Source of the DNA: Orobanche coerulescens
Taxonomy: Eukaryota; Streptophyta; Magnoliopsida; Lamiales; Orobanchaceae
Direction: 5' to 3'
Assembly: GCA_033398695.1 (NCBI GenBank)
Contig: CM065812.1
Location: 135,848,858-135,912,857 of the forward strand
DNA length: 64,000 nt
Position numbers and translations under genes: made by a program. The stretch's first letter is position 1. Each line of letters starts with the position of its first letter. The notes below the pieces were generated by a model that saw only the letters and a list, made by a program, of their open reading frames with translations, did no database searches and was not told where the DNA came from. Shown piece after piece: positions 1-10,320 of the stretch.

Positions 1-420
1 TCGTGATCTTTTGACAAGAGCTTGGTAACTATTGGGCAAATCTTTTCACCGGTGTAGATCGAGATTTTGAGTCCGGAAGTTCGGGTATTTCGTTAGCTCT
101 TTGTGTAAGCTATTTACGGTTGTTTCTTTGTTGATCTTGTTGTTGTTGTTGATTCCAAATACTTGAAGAACATTTATTACCAAGTATTTGACGATTGGTG
201 TATACCCCTAGTTTGTATTAGGGACGATTGTGTATTTGTGTGTATTGGTGATAGTGGATTTAAACGGCTTCGGTCCCGTGGTTTTTACTCTCATCTTGAG
301 GGGTTTTCCACGCTAAAATTGTGTCTCGTTATTTATCGCTTTCGAATATCATTTGTATTATTTTTATCGAGTTGTAATTGTTGCTCTACTCGTCGGTAAC
401 CACAAAGTTACGATTGAAGA
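1..420 (+). repeat. Copia LTR R/U5-like fragment
   Basis: The stretch at about 255-335 (cccgtggtttttactctc, then ggggttttccacg) resembles the R-U5 region found in many plant Copia LTRs of the Tnt1/Tork type, where a cytosine-containing hairpin precedes the polyadenylation site. The two short runs can pair partly as gtggtttttac/ggttttccac. No primer-binding site follows and the left edge is outside the window, so this is read as a decayed LTR fragment. The short open frames here have no recognisable family features. Confidence 0.4.
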
Positions 421-1812
421 GTGGGAATTTGTCAAACGAGGTTCCGCTTTATTCGTTGTGACGTGACGTATGTCGGTATTTTTCCCAACAGGAAGTTTTG
501 CCTAAAGGTAAACGGCGGCGATCCACGACGGCATCGCTCCAGAACTCCACCCACCGCGGCGTACGCCCGACGAAAAGCGCGTCTAAGCACTGCCAAACGC
601 ATTTCGCTCTCGCCGATGACATTGTCTCTAAGGTGTTTCATTTTTCCGACTCTTCCATTTTTTTTTTTTTAAGAATAGTAGTATGCTGATTGTGTTTAAT
701 GGATGTGTATGCTGATTTCTAAAAAAATCGATATCCTTTGGCTAGTAGAAGTAGATTTTTAGTAATTTTGGTTTGATGGATGGTCTTATTTTCTGTGATA
801 AGCAGTGAAATCATGGTAAAGAAATTTGCAGTGCTTCTTTGTTTTGTAAGTTCATTTTGCAGAATATTTATTAATACTTCCGTGTGTGGCATGCGTAGAT
901 ACTGTATCAAGTCTCAAACTCTTTGTTAAGTTGAAATTTTAAGGGGTCGATTTCATCGTGGAAAGTGAAGTGTTCATCGAAGTGTGAGGAGTTTGGGTTT
1001 CAATTTGCTACGAAGGTTTTAGATGCTTTGGGGTTTGATTTCAGACGGGAGAAGGAAAAGAAACAGGTCAAAAAGCTGTCGCCCGAGTTTTTTTTTCTTG
1101 AAAAGACAGTTTTACCCCTGAATTTTTAACGGAGTTAGTAACAAATAGAAGGCAGTACACGAAGTTTAAGTAAAGTGAATGTTCAGTATTGCAAGTGAAA
1201 GATATTAAAATCCAGTATTTCGAGTGGTGTCTTGAGTAAAATCCAGGTACACAAAGTGCAATTTACTTTAAAATATAATAATCGATCACACCAGGTAAAT
1301 ATATACGAATTTGAAAGCATAATACATTATCTTAAATCTCAAACAATACGATTCACACCAATAATTACATGCCAATATAATTACTAAAGAACATAGATAT
1401 AGTAACTTAGGCCACTTAGACAATAACATTAATGAAAAATATATTTACAAGGAACATATGAGATGTATAGTCACGATACTTGTCGTTCTACGGAGATATT
1501 TTTACTCGACACAAGTCTAGGTCGGTCATCTAGGTTATAATCACATAAGATAAGTTAATATAAGGATCCATTTATTATCTTATATAATACGTCAGTTGTG
1601 TCCAACAAATTATCGACCGGATCAGATGACCAACTACTCAACCCGAATTCATATCTCAGTTTAGCTAGTGAAGGGGATCATAATCCAAATTTTTGAATGA
1701 CTGTCCTAAGCATGAACTCCAAGCTCGAACTCGCTCTAGATATCTAATTACACTCATAGATCAATTTATCAAAACCTCTATCTACGCCTACACATTTCCT
1801 GTTCACAGTCCC
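421..1812. other. Unassigned stretch without a supported gene
   Basis: No feature could be supported. A GC-richer patch at about 500-620 carries overlapping short frames on both strands (up to 83 codons) that match no family I recognise; a cag at 488-490 could be a splice acceptor, but no donor or partner exon is evident. A T-run lies at about 656-671. From about 1100 the sequence becomes AT-rich with stops in every frame. It could be host intergenic DNA or very old transposon debris. Confidence 0.4.
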
Positions 1813-2114
1813 TGTTGGAAACAAAATGAACCTCACAAGTATTTAAACTTGATTTGATTTAAACACAATTTTTGATTTTCACAAAACACAAACAAAATTA
1901 CAGCTTACGTTTTACAAAATAGGCTACAACAAGGCTATTGCCTTTCCTTTACAATCGAGCTACAACTCTCTTTTCTCTCTACAACTCTTTTTCTTTTCTT
2001 GTGTTACTATACTTCTGTTACAACATCTCTATTTATACTACAAGCTTAACACATAGCTACTATTATATTAATATTCAAGTTGCTTGCTTTGACTGGTACA
2101 TAGTGTAACTAACA
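1813..2114 (-). repeat. Possible minus-strand solo LTR (about 300 bp)
   Basis: On the plus strand the segment starts TGTTGG and ends CTAACA, the TG...CA inverted ends expected of an LTR. Read on the minus strand it has a TATAAATAG box (around 2030) followed by a transcribed-looking purine/pyrimidine tract, which fits a small Copia LTR. No primer-binding site, polypurine tract or matching 5 bp target duplication is visible (flanks gtccc and cctcc), so the call is tentative. Confidence 0.35.
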
Positions 2115-2465
2115 CCTCCAGATTATATGAGAATATTATATGCAGTAGACCTTCCTCGCGAGAACCTACCAGGCTAAACAACACAGAACTACAAAAAACT
2201 TGACCGACCGGAGTCAATCATTACAATAATACAAATCATTAAGGTCAATTACAATACAACCACACGGACCGATGAGGTCACACGACTAACGCAAACGACA
2301 TGCTACGCCTTACTCCGTTCATCCTGGTTCGAGTAAGATGTACAAAGACCTGAGGAGGAATTTTTGGTGGAATGATATGAAGGAGGAGGTCGCACAGTTC
2401 GTAGCGAGATGTTTGACTTGTCAGCATGTCAAAATCGAGCATCAGCGGCCAGCCGGGTTACTGCA

Positions 2466-2473
2466 GTCGCTTC
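2466..2473. repeat. hAT target-site duplication, left copy
   Basis: GTCGCTTC directly precedes the left hAT end and is repeated without mismatch after the right end. Eight bases is the hAT family size. Confidence 0.93.
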
Positions 2474-2616
2474 CAGGGGCGGATCACAAGCCTTTCAACC
2501 GCGGGGGCCGAAGCTAATATCTTATATATTTTTAAAAATACAAAAGATACATCATCCAAAGTTATAAAAAAATATTGAAACTAGACGTTAAATATAAAAA
2601 TACCAAACATCGCTCA

Positions 2617-2736
2617 TCAAAGTGGAACCCGTCGATCCTTCGCGGCCTTGAAATCTTCTATAATTTCATCCAAATTAATTTTTTCAGCAAGTTCTCTTTT
2701 GATATACAAAACCGACTCATTTAGAAATTCATCTTT
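2617..2736 (-). pseudogene. hAT transposase C-terminal remnant
   Basis: On the minus strand about 39 codons end in a TGA at 2617-2619. The motif LNESVLYIKRELAEKIN followed by LDEIIEDF matches the extreme C-terminus of plant hAT transposases, the end of the dimerisation domain in which an IERDLAxKLDYDDIIDxFA-like run lies just before the stop. The DDE catalytic region and BED finger are absent, and upstream sequence has stops in every frame. The position near the left terminal repeat fits a transposase transcribed right to left. Confidence 0.62.
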
Positions 2737-2790
2737 AGGGTAATATTAGTGTTGTGGGCTTTACTCTTTAGGGTAACGATGCATTACGAC

Positions 2791-2805
2791 CCGTGCGATG
2801 CACGG
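2791..2805. other. Short perfect hairpin (CCGTGC-GAT-GCACGG)
   Basis: A 6 bp stem with a 3-base loop lies inside the hAT element. Hairpins of this kind are common near the 3' ends of plant Helitrons, but no CTRR end or 5' TC end was found here, so the origin is open. Confidence 0.3.
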
Positions 2806-4059
2806 TTTTTGTTTTTCGATAAAAATTTTTAACTTTTTTTTATGTCTATAACTCAACTTTTTGTATATGTTATTATAATTAACAAACGGTTTTGAGCTAA
2901 AAGTATGTACTTTTTCCTTTTATTCCATTATGCAAGGTCATACAAAAGAGCGTAAATATTGGTTTCTCACTAAAAAAATTTTGTGGGTTATTAGTAAAAA
3001 ATAGAAAATGACAAAGTAATACTAATGAACTAAATTTTCTTTCAAGGCCAAATTTTTTGAAAACCCATAAAATGGTAGAAGCGACCGTACTTATTAAACC
3101 ATCAACATTGACGTAAATAATGTCCGCATGTGTTGGCAATTTTTATCTAAATGTTTTTTATGATTTGCATTCATCTTTGTTTGTAAAAACCTTCTTGTAA
3201 TAGATAAAGCCTCTTGTCTAATTATTTTATTTTGTTGTTCATTGTACAACACTCCCTGTAAAATATCCATTAATATCAGTGAACTAATATTGTTTTCTTT
3301 TGGATTTGTATTATTTTCGTTTGTATTAATATTGTTTGATATGCAAAGTAAACTATTTATACACACAATATGTAGTATGTAACCTTCCATAAGAATATGA
3401 ACGGTCTATTTTAATTACTTTCAAAATGAAGCTATTTATGAAAGAGAGTTAATAAATGAGTCCAAAGAATTTTGCCACCGTGTTTGGGTCTTGTTTGGGT
3501 TTTAGTATAAATACTAATAAAGCTTTAATGAAGATGTTTGTAAAAGTTCGTAAAATTAACTTATTGCTATAGTTATGACAAATGTTATTACAAAATTCAT
3601 AAAGATTTAAATCATGAATACTCAACTTAATTCAATTAGTTGGACAATAAAATGAGATGAAGTCAAAAGATTTGTAACGATTTTTATAAAAATGAAGTGA
3701 TGAGCATTCAAGTTCATTCAAGTAAAGGAATTTAAATCGTAAAAATTTAACATGAAACTCAATTTTTAAATAAATGGTAGCTAATTGAATTATAGAATTT
3801 TAATTAATACTTTAAGACATGAAACATTTAAGACATGGATTTAATACTTAATATTATTTAATATATTAAATTAGAGAAAATAATTTAATATGAACTAATA
3901 TTAAATATAAAAATATCCATTAATTAATATCATTAAGACTCCACAATAAATTTAAAGACTCAATCTTTATATATATAAGAAAAGATATATCTATTAATTG
4001 TTTGCAAAAAAAGCCCAGGGGCCTTGGCCCCTAAAGGCCCCTAAGGGCATCCGCCCCTG

Positions 4060-4067
4060 GTCGCTTC
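4060..4067. repeat. hAT target-site duplication, right copy
   Basis: GTCGCTTC directly follows the right hAT end and is identical to the copy at 2466-2473. The absence of mismatches suggests the insertion is not extremely old. Confidence 0.93.
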
Positions 4068-5154
4068 CCATTCCGGAATGGAAATGGGAGGATATTTCGA
4101 TGGATTTCATCACGAGTTTGCCGAGATCGAGATCGGGCGTGAACATGGTTTGGGTGATTGTGGATCGTCTGACCAAGCCGGCACTTTTTCTGGGCATCAA
4201 GAATACTTGGGGTCCGGAAAGCTGCCTCGGGTGTTTATTGCGCAGATTGTGAGACTTCATGGTACTCTGAAATCTATTGTTTTGGATCGTATGGCCGTTT
4301 CGTATCACACTTTTGGCAGGCAATGCATAAGGCGTTGGGTACTCATTTGCGTCTGAGTACTTCTTTTCACCCTCAGTCGGATGGACAGTCGGAGCGCACT
4401 ATCCAAACATTTGAGGATATGTTGCGCGCTTGTGCTCTCGATTGGAGTAGTGACTGGAAGGAACATTTACCGTTGATCGAGTTCACGTACAACAATAGTT
4501 GGCACGCGTCGATTCACATGGCACCGTATGAGGCACTTTATGGGCGGCGTTGTCGATCACCGATTTGTTGGAATGATGCATCCGATTTGGTTGGGACCGA
4601 ACCGGATATCGTTATGGAGACGAGGCGGAAGGTGGAATTGATTCGAGAGAGGATGTTGACTGCTCAGAGTCGACAGAAGTCATATGCTGATGTCCGTCGT
4701 TGACCTTTGAAATTCGAGGTGGGGGACCACATTTTGCTAAAGGTGTCGCCGACGAAGGGGGTTTTCCGCTTCGGGAAGAAGGAAAAGTTGAGCCCGAGAT
4801 TTATTGGGCCCTTCGAGATTCTCGAGAGAGTCGGTGATTTGGCATACCGTTTGGCGTTACCTCCGGCCTTGAGTCACGTTCATAGTGTTTTCCATGTTTC
4901 CCAGCTGAGGAAATATGCTCCGGATCCTAGTCACGTCATCGACTATGGTGAGATTGATATCACTGAGGATATTACTTTCGATGAGCGTCCCTTGAAGATT
5001 TTGGAGCATCGTGAGAAGCGACTAAGGCATAAGACCATTCCCTTAGTCAAGGTGCAGTGGTCGAGGCATGGTGTCGAGGAGGCAACTTGGGAAATCGAGG
5101 ATAACATGCGTGCTAGATACCCCGAGTTATTTGTTTCTTAAGTTCCGGGAAGAA

Positions 5155-5176
5155 ACTTATTTTTAGAGGGGTAGAA
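5155..5176 (+). other. Gypsy polypurine tract
   Basis: A T-rich run followed by the purine block agaggggtagaa ends directly at the TG of the next LTR. This is where plus-strand DNA synthesis would be primed, and it marks the following LTR as a 3' LTR. Confidence 0.75.
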
Positions 5177-5472
5177 TGTAATATCCGCATTTTTCTTTTG
5201 CCGGTACTTTCATGATTTTGTGTTTTTCTTGTTTTTGTGGCTCGTGTGCAACCGTATGCGTATATCGGGAATACTTATTTTCGGATTTATTTTACTCAAT
5301 TCCGCAATTGTTGGCTTTTCCGTCGCTATTCGGTCCGATTCTCGTAATTGTTAATCGGAACCGCCAAATTGGGGTTGCCGTAAATCTATCGTATGTTATT
5401 ATGCGTATTGTGGGCTTCCGTTGTTGTTTCGATCGTGTTTCGGGTGTTTGAGTCGTTTTTCACCCGGCTGCC

Positions 5473-5877
5473 TAGCGCACGCTATGGATGTTAGTTAGCG
5501 CGCGCTACGCTTGTTTGGTAGCGCGCGCTAGTGTCTTGGGCACAGCAGTGACAGTAGTCTGCTTCTGCCCTCTGCTCTCTGGAAGAGTTGTTCTAGTGCA
5601 CGCTAAGGTGTTGTCCTAGTGCACGCTATCGTTCAGACTTAACGCACGCAGAGTGGCCGGTAGTGCGCGCTAATCCGGCAGTCCAGTACTGGGCAGATTG
5701 TTTCTGGACTCGGCTGATGTTCAGGTAGCGCACGCTATGGCCCGATAGCGCGCGCTATCGAGGGGCGGTTAGCACATGCTATTTCCTGGTAGCGCACGCT
5801 AACGGTCCAGAACCGTAGGTTCTGGATTGGGTTTTTGGACGATAGCGCACGCTAACCTTGAAGGTTAGCGCACACTA
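5473..5877. repeat. Array of 12 bp near-palindromes TAGCGCRCGCTA in U3
   Basis: About a dozen copies occur in 405 bp, for example at 5473, 5496, 5519, 5594, 5617, 5661, 5726, 5746, 5770, 5790, 5843 and 5866. Variants are mostly C/T or G/A changes at CpG, as expected from methylation decay. Centres are spaced about 20-75 bp apart and the cluster stops just before the TATA box. This fits a promoter-proximal binding-site cluster. The function is inferred. Confidence 0.8.
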
Positions 5878-5881
5878 ATAA

Positions 5882-5906
5882 CTCTCTGGCTATAAAAACC
5901 AGAGAG
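5882..5906 (+). promoter_or_regulatory. LTR core promoter: TATA box inside an inverted repeat
   Basis: TATAAAAA at 5891-5898 is bracketed by perfect 8 bp arms CTCTCTGG (5882-5889) and CCAGAGAG (5899-5906). A C/T-rich run begins about 20 bp downstream, which fits a transcription start. The TATA call is firm; a role for the hairpin is inferred. Confidence 0.6.
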
Positions 5907-6517
5907 ATGACCGGAGCAGCTCATTTCTCTTCCTCTTCTTTTCTTCTCCGAGAGTTAAGCGATTTGGAGCAATTGGGAGCTGGGATTTGAGCGAATATCA
6001 TCATCCATCTAAGATCTTGAGTCTCTAACACCAAGTTATCATCATCTAATCATCTTCTACCTCTTGAATCAAGGTAACTCTTCTAGAACCCTATTTTGGG
6101 GAGATTTGGGGATTTTCACATTTTCGTCTGATTCGTTCCGTGTTGTTGATTAATTCATGATGAATATGATTAATCTTGTTGGTATTCTTGGTTTTCCTAT
6201 GGATTCATGGTATATTTCGTGGTATTTGCGTAATCGAGAGGGTTTGGTTGTGGTCCGCCCTCGTTGTTGTTCTTGTACGAATATACATGAATCGTAGGCG
6301 GATTTTTGGGTGTTTTCCATTTTTGTATTCGTTTAGAAATGGTTGTGATTGTATTTTTCGAATCGTTCGGTTTGCTTTCACCGGTTCCTAGCGGTCGTGT
6401 TTGATTCTCCCTTTCCGTTCGTGTCAACGTCTATTGATCGAGGCAAGTACCCTTATGAACTTATAATCTTGACATAGTAGTATTGTATGAGAAATAGTGT
6501 GTGTGTGTGTGTATGCT

Positions 6518-6647
6518 CACTACGGGTTAGATCCGATGGGGTCTCGATAGGGGTCCATAGAGACGTGGATCGATGAGCTTGCTTTTAACCACTACGGGTT
6601 AGATACGACGGGGTCTCGGTAGGGGTCCACAGAGACGTGGATCAATG
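6518..6647 (+). repeat. Two 58 bp direct repeats in the LTR, 72 bp period
   Basis: Copies at 6518-6575 and 6590-6647 both start cactacgggttagat and differ at a few bases. A GT microsatellite precedes them. The same pair, in reverse orientation and with the same 72 bp period, is found in the LTR at the right end of the window (62236 and 62308). Confidence 0.85.
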
Positions 6648-7222
6648 GTTAATTGTGGTGCATTTTATAAATGTGTTTTGGATTATAGGCGTTTCCGAAA
6701 ATGTGTGTTTTAATCGATGTTTTCATGATTGCATGCATTGACTATATGTGTAAGCTATAAGTTGTTCAATTGGTTACTTGTACTAGCGTAATTGCTAACC
6801 CCTTTGGGGACCCGTTTTGGGGAAATTCGTTTTATAAATTTCAGGTCAGGTTCATCGAGACAAACGGGTGCTGGAACAGTATGCAGATGACGACCGTGCA
6901 TGATGATTGTGCATGAGTGGTGTTTTAGTATTTTCTATCTTTTGATCGATTGCCATCTTGTAAACTAATAGAAGTACTCGAGTACTTAGGAGCTTTTATT
7001 TGTTCGGATTGAACTGTTTCGTCCATTATGTTTTCATTGGGTGGTTGTGATATTGTATGACCGGTTGAACCGGGTGGATTATTATCTTTTTGCGTCTTTG
7101 TGACGAGGTATTATTGTGTTGAATCCGCGAGTCGGTGAGTGTGTTTGGTCACCTAGCCTGGTGGGTCCCATGTAGGGAATCACGTCGCTGTAATATACCC
7201 TGAATATCTTGAGGGTGTTACA

Positions 7223-8394
7223 GAAATCACCCTACTCCGTCCGAATCCGAGGTAAATGGCTTAGAACCCTAACTTTGTCAATTTTGGGGGTTTTTCTGGG
7301 TTTTACTTGTTAAACTCGAATTGTTCGGTTATGTTGTAATATTCATTATCGATTATTGTTATTGAGTGATTTTCAATCCGATTTCGTTGTGTTTAATACG
7401 TAGATTGTTGATTCGGGGAGGTTTTGGTGAAAACCCCCGCCCGTATCAGTTGTACGTATGTTGTCATAGCTTGTAATCGGGGTTGTGGGCGTATTCCATT
7501 CGATTATTGTTATCGTATAGGACTGAGTTGTGTTAGTCCTTCATTTAGGGACGATCGTGTTCCCTCCGAGTCCATCGTAGTCATTGTTCGTTCCCGTTTT
7601 GTCGAAGATGTCTCAAAGGCAAGTACTTTACATTTTTTTGCATATTATAGTATTTGGATTATGGCTTTCCATGTATGTTGTGGATGTATATGTGTATGTT
7701 CACCCAGGGATGGTCCGACGGGGCCTCTGGGGATACGTATTGCCGTGTGTGTGGGTATCGCGAACTAGGGTTAACCACCCAGGGATGGTCCGACGAGGCC
7801 TCTGCGGGGTACGGTGGCCGTGAGTCTCGTACCAACGGTTAACTTTGAAATGTTTTGTCAGAGAAATGTGTTTTGTGCTTGAGCACCGTAATATTCCGGA
7901 ATATAAATATTTTTCTAAAATGAATTTTGGCGCATATTTCATCTGATTAGAATGGTAGTTAAAATGGATTGTACTTGCACTAGCAGTTGTCGCTAACCCC
8001 TTTAATGGGGAAATACTTTTGTATTTCAGGTACATGTCTTGGAGGCGAGCGAGCATGCGGGCCGTACGAGGATGATGGGCAAGAGTGATTCTGTTCAGTG
8101 GTCGTCCGTTTGGTGTCTTGTCTTTTAAATTTATTTATTATGTCACTTGCTTAAGTACTCGAGTACTTTCTTCTAGAATTTATTATTGTTGTGTACCCGT
8201 TTTGGTGAAGATTTGATATTGATTGGTATTGTTGAGTTCAATCTTTTGTTTAGAATGTCTTGAATTATGGAATCGTGTGTATGATGATGATGTTGTCTTT
8301 TGTCGAATGTCGGTTTGGTACGTTAGCCTGGTGGATTCCAAAGTGTGGGGTCCACGACGCTGTAATATGCCCTAAACGTATTGGGGGTGTTACA
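7223..8394 (+). repeat. 5'-truncated Gypsy LTR
   Basis: The segment ends GGGGGTGTTACA like the other Gypsy LTRs and aligns in order with the second half of the LTR at 5177-7222 (ggtaa...agaaccctaa, a duplicated block, ctaaccccttt..., tttcaggt, ctcgagtact, gacgctgtaatat). It has no TGTAA start, TATA box or palindrome cluster, so the U3 half is gone. It contains two copies of a cacccagggatggtccgac block at 7701 and 7776. The join at 7222/7223 is abrupt. Confidence 0.75.
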
Positions 8395-8554
8395 CCAGAT
8401 ACTTTCTCAGTCAACTCATTGCATTTCTAGGATTCTTGCGGTCGCGCAACGTTCATGATGTTTTAGGGCTGAGCTAAGTAGTTATTTTTCCTTGTTTGTT
8501 CTCCCGCTCTCTATTTTAAGTTTCGTGACGAAACTTATTTTAAGAGGGGTAGAA
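8395..8554 (+). mobile_element. Gypsy internal remnant ending in a polypurine tract
   Basis: These 160 bp lie between two LTR boundaries. The right end (aagtttcgtgacgaaact, then a purine block gaggggtagaa) is the same kind of pre-LTR sequence seen before 5177 and before 54053. No gag or pol motifs remain and no primer-binding site follows 8394, so most of the internal region has been deleted. Confidence 0.55.
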
Positions 8555-10320
8555 TGTAATACCCTGGATTTTTACCCCTAAATAACTTCGAATCCTTGAC
8601 CCATTTTTTTGTGGATACGTTTGTCCATTTGTTGAACTTACGCAATTTTTCGTATTGTTCTATTATCCTTGTTGCTCCGTTTTATCATAACTCTATTATT
8701 AATACATAATAGAATTTGCAATATCGCTATATGTTACTATTGTTACCATATGTTTATAATGTTTTGGTATAATACTATGACTGTGACCGGATCATTTGAT
8801 CAATCTAGAGATTTACAACTCTTATTTAGAGTATTACACCATAGAAATATTCAGAATATAGATGGATTACCAAAAGGGTGTTAAGAGAATTAAGAGTAGA
8901 TATTTCTGGATAGTGCTGCACGCAAGGACTAACTTTGATCAGTCACTATAAATTCTTGAAAAATCCAAAAATTCTAAAATTTTGCAGAATTATAAATTAT
9001 TGAATTATCTTTCCAATGGTTCAAATGGAAAGTTATTCAGAGTCCGTACGAGTAAGTTATGATTGAAATAAGACAAGGGTATCAATCTTCCGCGATGCAA
9101 ATTACCGAAATGCCCTTAAAACCGACTTAAAGGGCTATAAATAACCCTTGGTTGATTTCTGGTGCATTCCAGCACCTTCTCTCGATCTCCCTTCGTCCCT
9201 AACCATAAAACTTCAGCCTTGAACTCAAATTTGAGCCACGAGCATGTTTCTAACGTGGTAGAATCAAGATATCAAGTCCGTTTTAGAAGAATCCTCCACC
9301 TCTTGGTTGAATCAAGGTATGTGGTTTGGAGTTCTTCAAGTTCTTTCAAGTGATTTTTATTAGTTCTTATTTCTAGGATGGTTCTTAGATGTTTTTGTAT
9401 TCTTAGATGTTCTTGAGTGGTTTTCATCGATTCTAGCGGGGTAGAGATCGAATTCTTCAACCATATCATTTCTTATACACAAAATACCCGCTAGGTATTC
9501 GATAAAAATCCCCTTAGAGTATGGTTTCAGATTTCAATTGTTCTAATGGTTATTAGTGCTCTGCGCATTTTAAATTTCCTCCAAAAACTTCGACCGACGA
9601 TAACTTCTTCATACGAACTCGGATTCAAATGAACTTTTTTCAAAATGATCGTCTCGTTGAGACGAATAAAACAAGACCACTCATGAATATATTTGGAATC
9701 TGTAAAAATATTGCCCATAAAATGACAGATATGTCTTCAATCGGTATGCTAATTTGTAGATAAAATTTAAATTTCCATTAATATAACAAAAATTACACAT
9801 AATTACTAAAAATTATAGTAGAAGTAAAATAATGCAAACACATGAAAAATAATATAAATTATCACACAAAATACATAAATATATATATATATATATATAT
9901 ATAATTCTAATAAAAATACTAACAAAAGTATACCAAACATTGCATCCAGGTATATGCAGGGCCTTAGGGAGTTAAACACATGATCGGTATGAAGGATGAT
10001 GGAAGACGAACGATACTAGTCACATGAAGACGAGTTCTGAGTATATTGGTTAAGTCATATTGTATCGTATGTTCCACTGTCATATTCCCCAGTTGTAAAA
10101 ATATGGTTCGTGTAATTAGAATCTGGCATGAGCATGAGTCGAGGCAGAGTTATGTATGTTTGTTGTGTATATTGTGGTAAAAGACCAAATCGGTCTAATG
10201 GTTCATTATTAGCCATGTCGGCTCGTAATATGATGTATTGTTTATGTATTTAGCCTAGTAGATCCTCAAAGAGAGGGTTTATGACACTCTAATATTCCCG
10301 AGTGGTTTGGGGGTGTTACA
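8555..10320 (+). repeat. Gypsy LTR (1,766 bp) with a polypurine tract on its left and PBS on its right
   Basis: It starts TGTAATACCC and ends GGGTGTTACA. TATAAATA lies at 9136-9143. It lacks the TAGCGCRCGCTA cluster of the other Gypsy LTRs, so it is a different subfamily. A TA microsatellite lies at about 9879-9903. The left neighbour is a 3' internal end and the right neighbour is a 5' internal start, so one LTR serves two internal regions, as expected after recombination between elements. Confidence 0.85.
9132..9146 (+). promoter_or_regulatory. LTR TATA box between inverted arms
   Basis: TATAAATA at 9136-9143 sits between AAGGG and CCCTT, a 5 bp inverted repeat. This arrangement resembles the one at 5882-5906, although the LTR sequences differ. 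Confidence 0.5.

Larger units (their letters stand above)
2474..4059 (-). mobile_element. hAT DNA transposon, 1,586 bp, decayed
   Basis: The ends are perfect 11 bp inverted repeats, CAGGGGCGGAT at 2474-2484 and its complement at 4049-4059, and the element is flanked by an 8 bp target duplication GTCGCTTC, which is diagnostic of hAT. Subterminal GGCCCC-type motifs cluster inside the right end. Removing the element and one copy of the duplication reunites the surrounding integrase frame exactly, so the insertion point is certain. Only the tail of a transposase survives (2617-2736, minus strand); the rest is AT-rich and non-coding. Strand is assigned from that tail. The element presumably depended on an autonomous relative. 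Confidence 0.92.
2296..5141 (+). pseudogene. Ty3/Gypsy pol 3' part: integrase and chromodomain-like tail, interrupted by hAT
   Basis: This is the C-terminal part of a Gypsy polyprotein. The integrase zinc-binding domain is read from about 2296 ([19 protein letters not shown]) to 2473. The frame then stops at the hAT insertion and resumes after 4067 with [13 protein letters not shown], the start of the catalytic core. The core Asp is in SMDF and the Glu is in HPQSDGQSERTIQTFE. A C-terminal GPY/F-like region (FIGPFEILERVGDLAYRL, about 4797-4857) and a chromodomain-like end (VKVQWSRHGVEEATWE) reach the stop at 5139-5141. Besides the insertion there are frame changes at about 4240-4330 and a TGA at 4701-4703 where an Arg is expected. 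Protease, RT and RNase H are missing upstream of 2296. The motif style suggests a Tekay/Del-type chromovirus; the lineage is inferred. Confidence 0.88.
5177..7222 (+). repeat. Gypsy 3' LTR (2,046 bp)
   Basis: The LTR starts TGTAATATCC right after the polypurine tract and ends GGGTGTTACA, giving TGTAA...TTACA inverted ends. In order it contains a cluster of CpG-rich near-palindromes (5473-5877), a TATA box (5891-5898), a pyrimidine-rich early transcribed region, a GT microsatellite (about 6498-6514) and two 58 bp direct repeats (6518-6647). The matching 5' LTR and the rest of the element are not in the window; what follows at 7223 is another, truncated LTR and not a primer-binding site. Confidence 0.87.

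Noticed and set aside
421..689. Overlapping short frames on both strands in a GC-richer patch, possibly a host exon
   Set aside because: No recognisable domain and no clear splice pair, and one reading needs a non-ATG start. Not enough to call a gene.
2897..3390. Two minus-strand frames of 80 and 98 codons inside the hAT element
   Set aside because: They have no BED finger, DDE or hAT dimerisation motifs and are AT-rich low-complexity translations. Only the piece at 2617-2736 matches a transposase.
5473..5877. Regularly repeated palindromes resembling a CRISPR array
   Set aside because: Spacing is irregular, the repeats vary, the site lies in a plant LTR promoter, and there are no cas-like genes.
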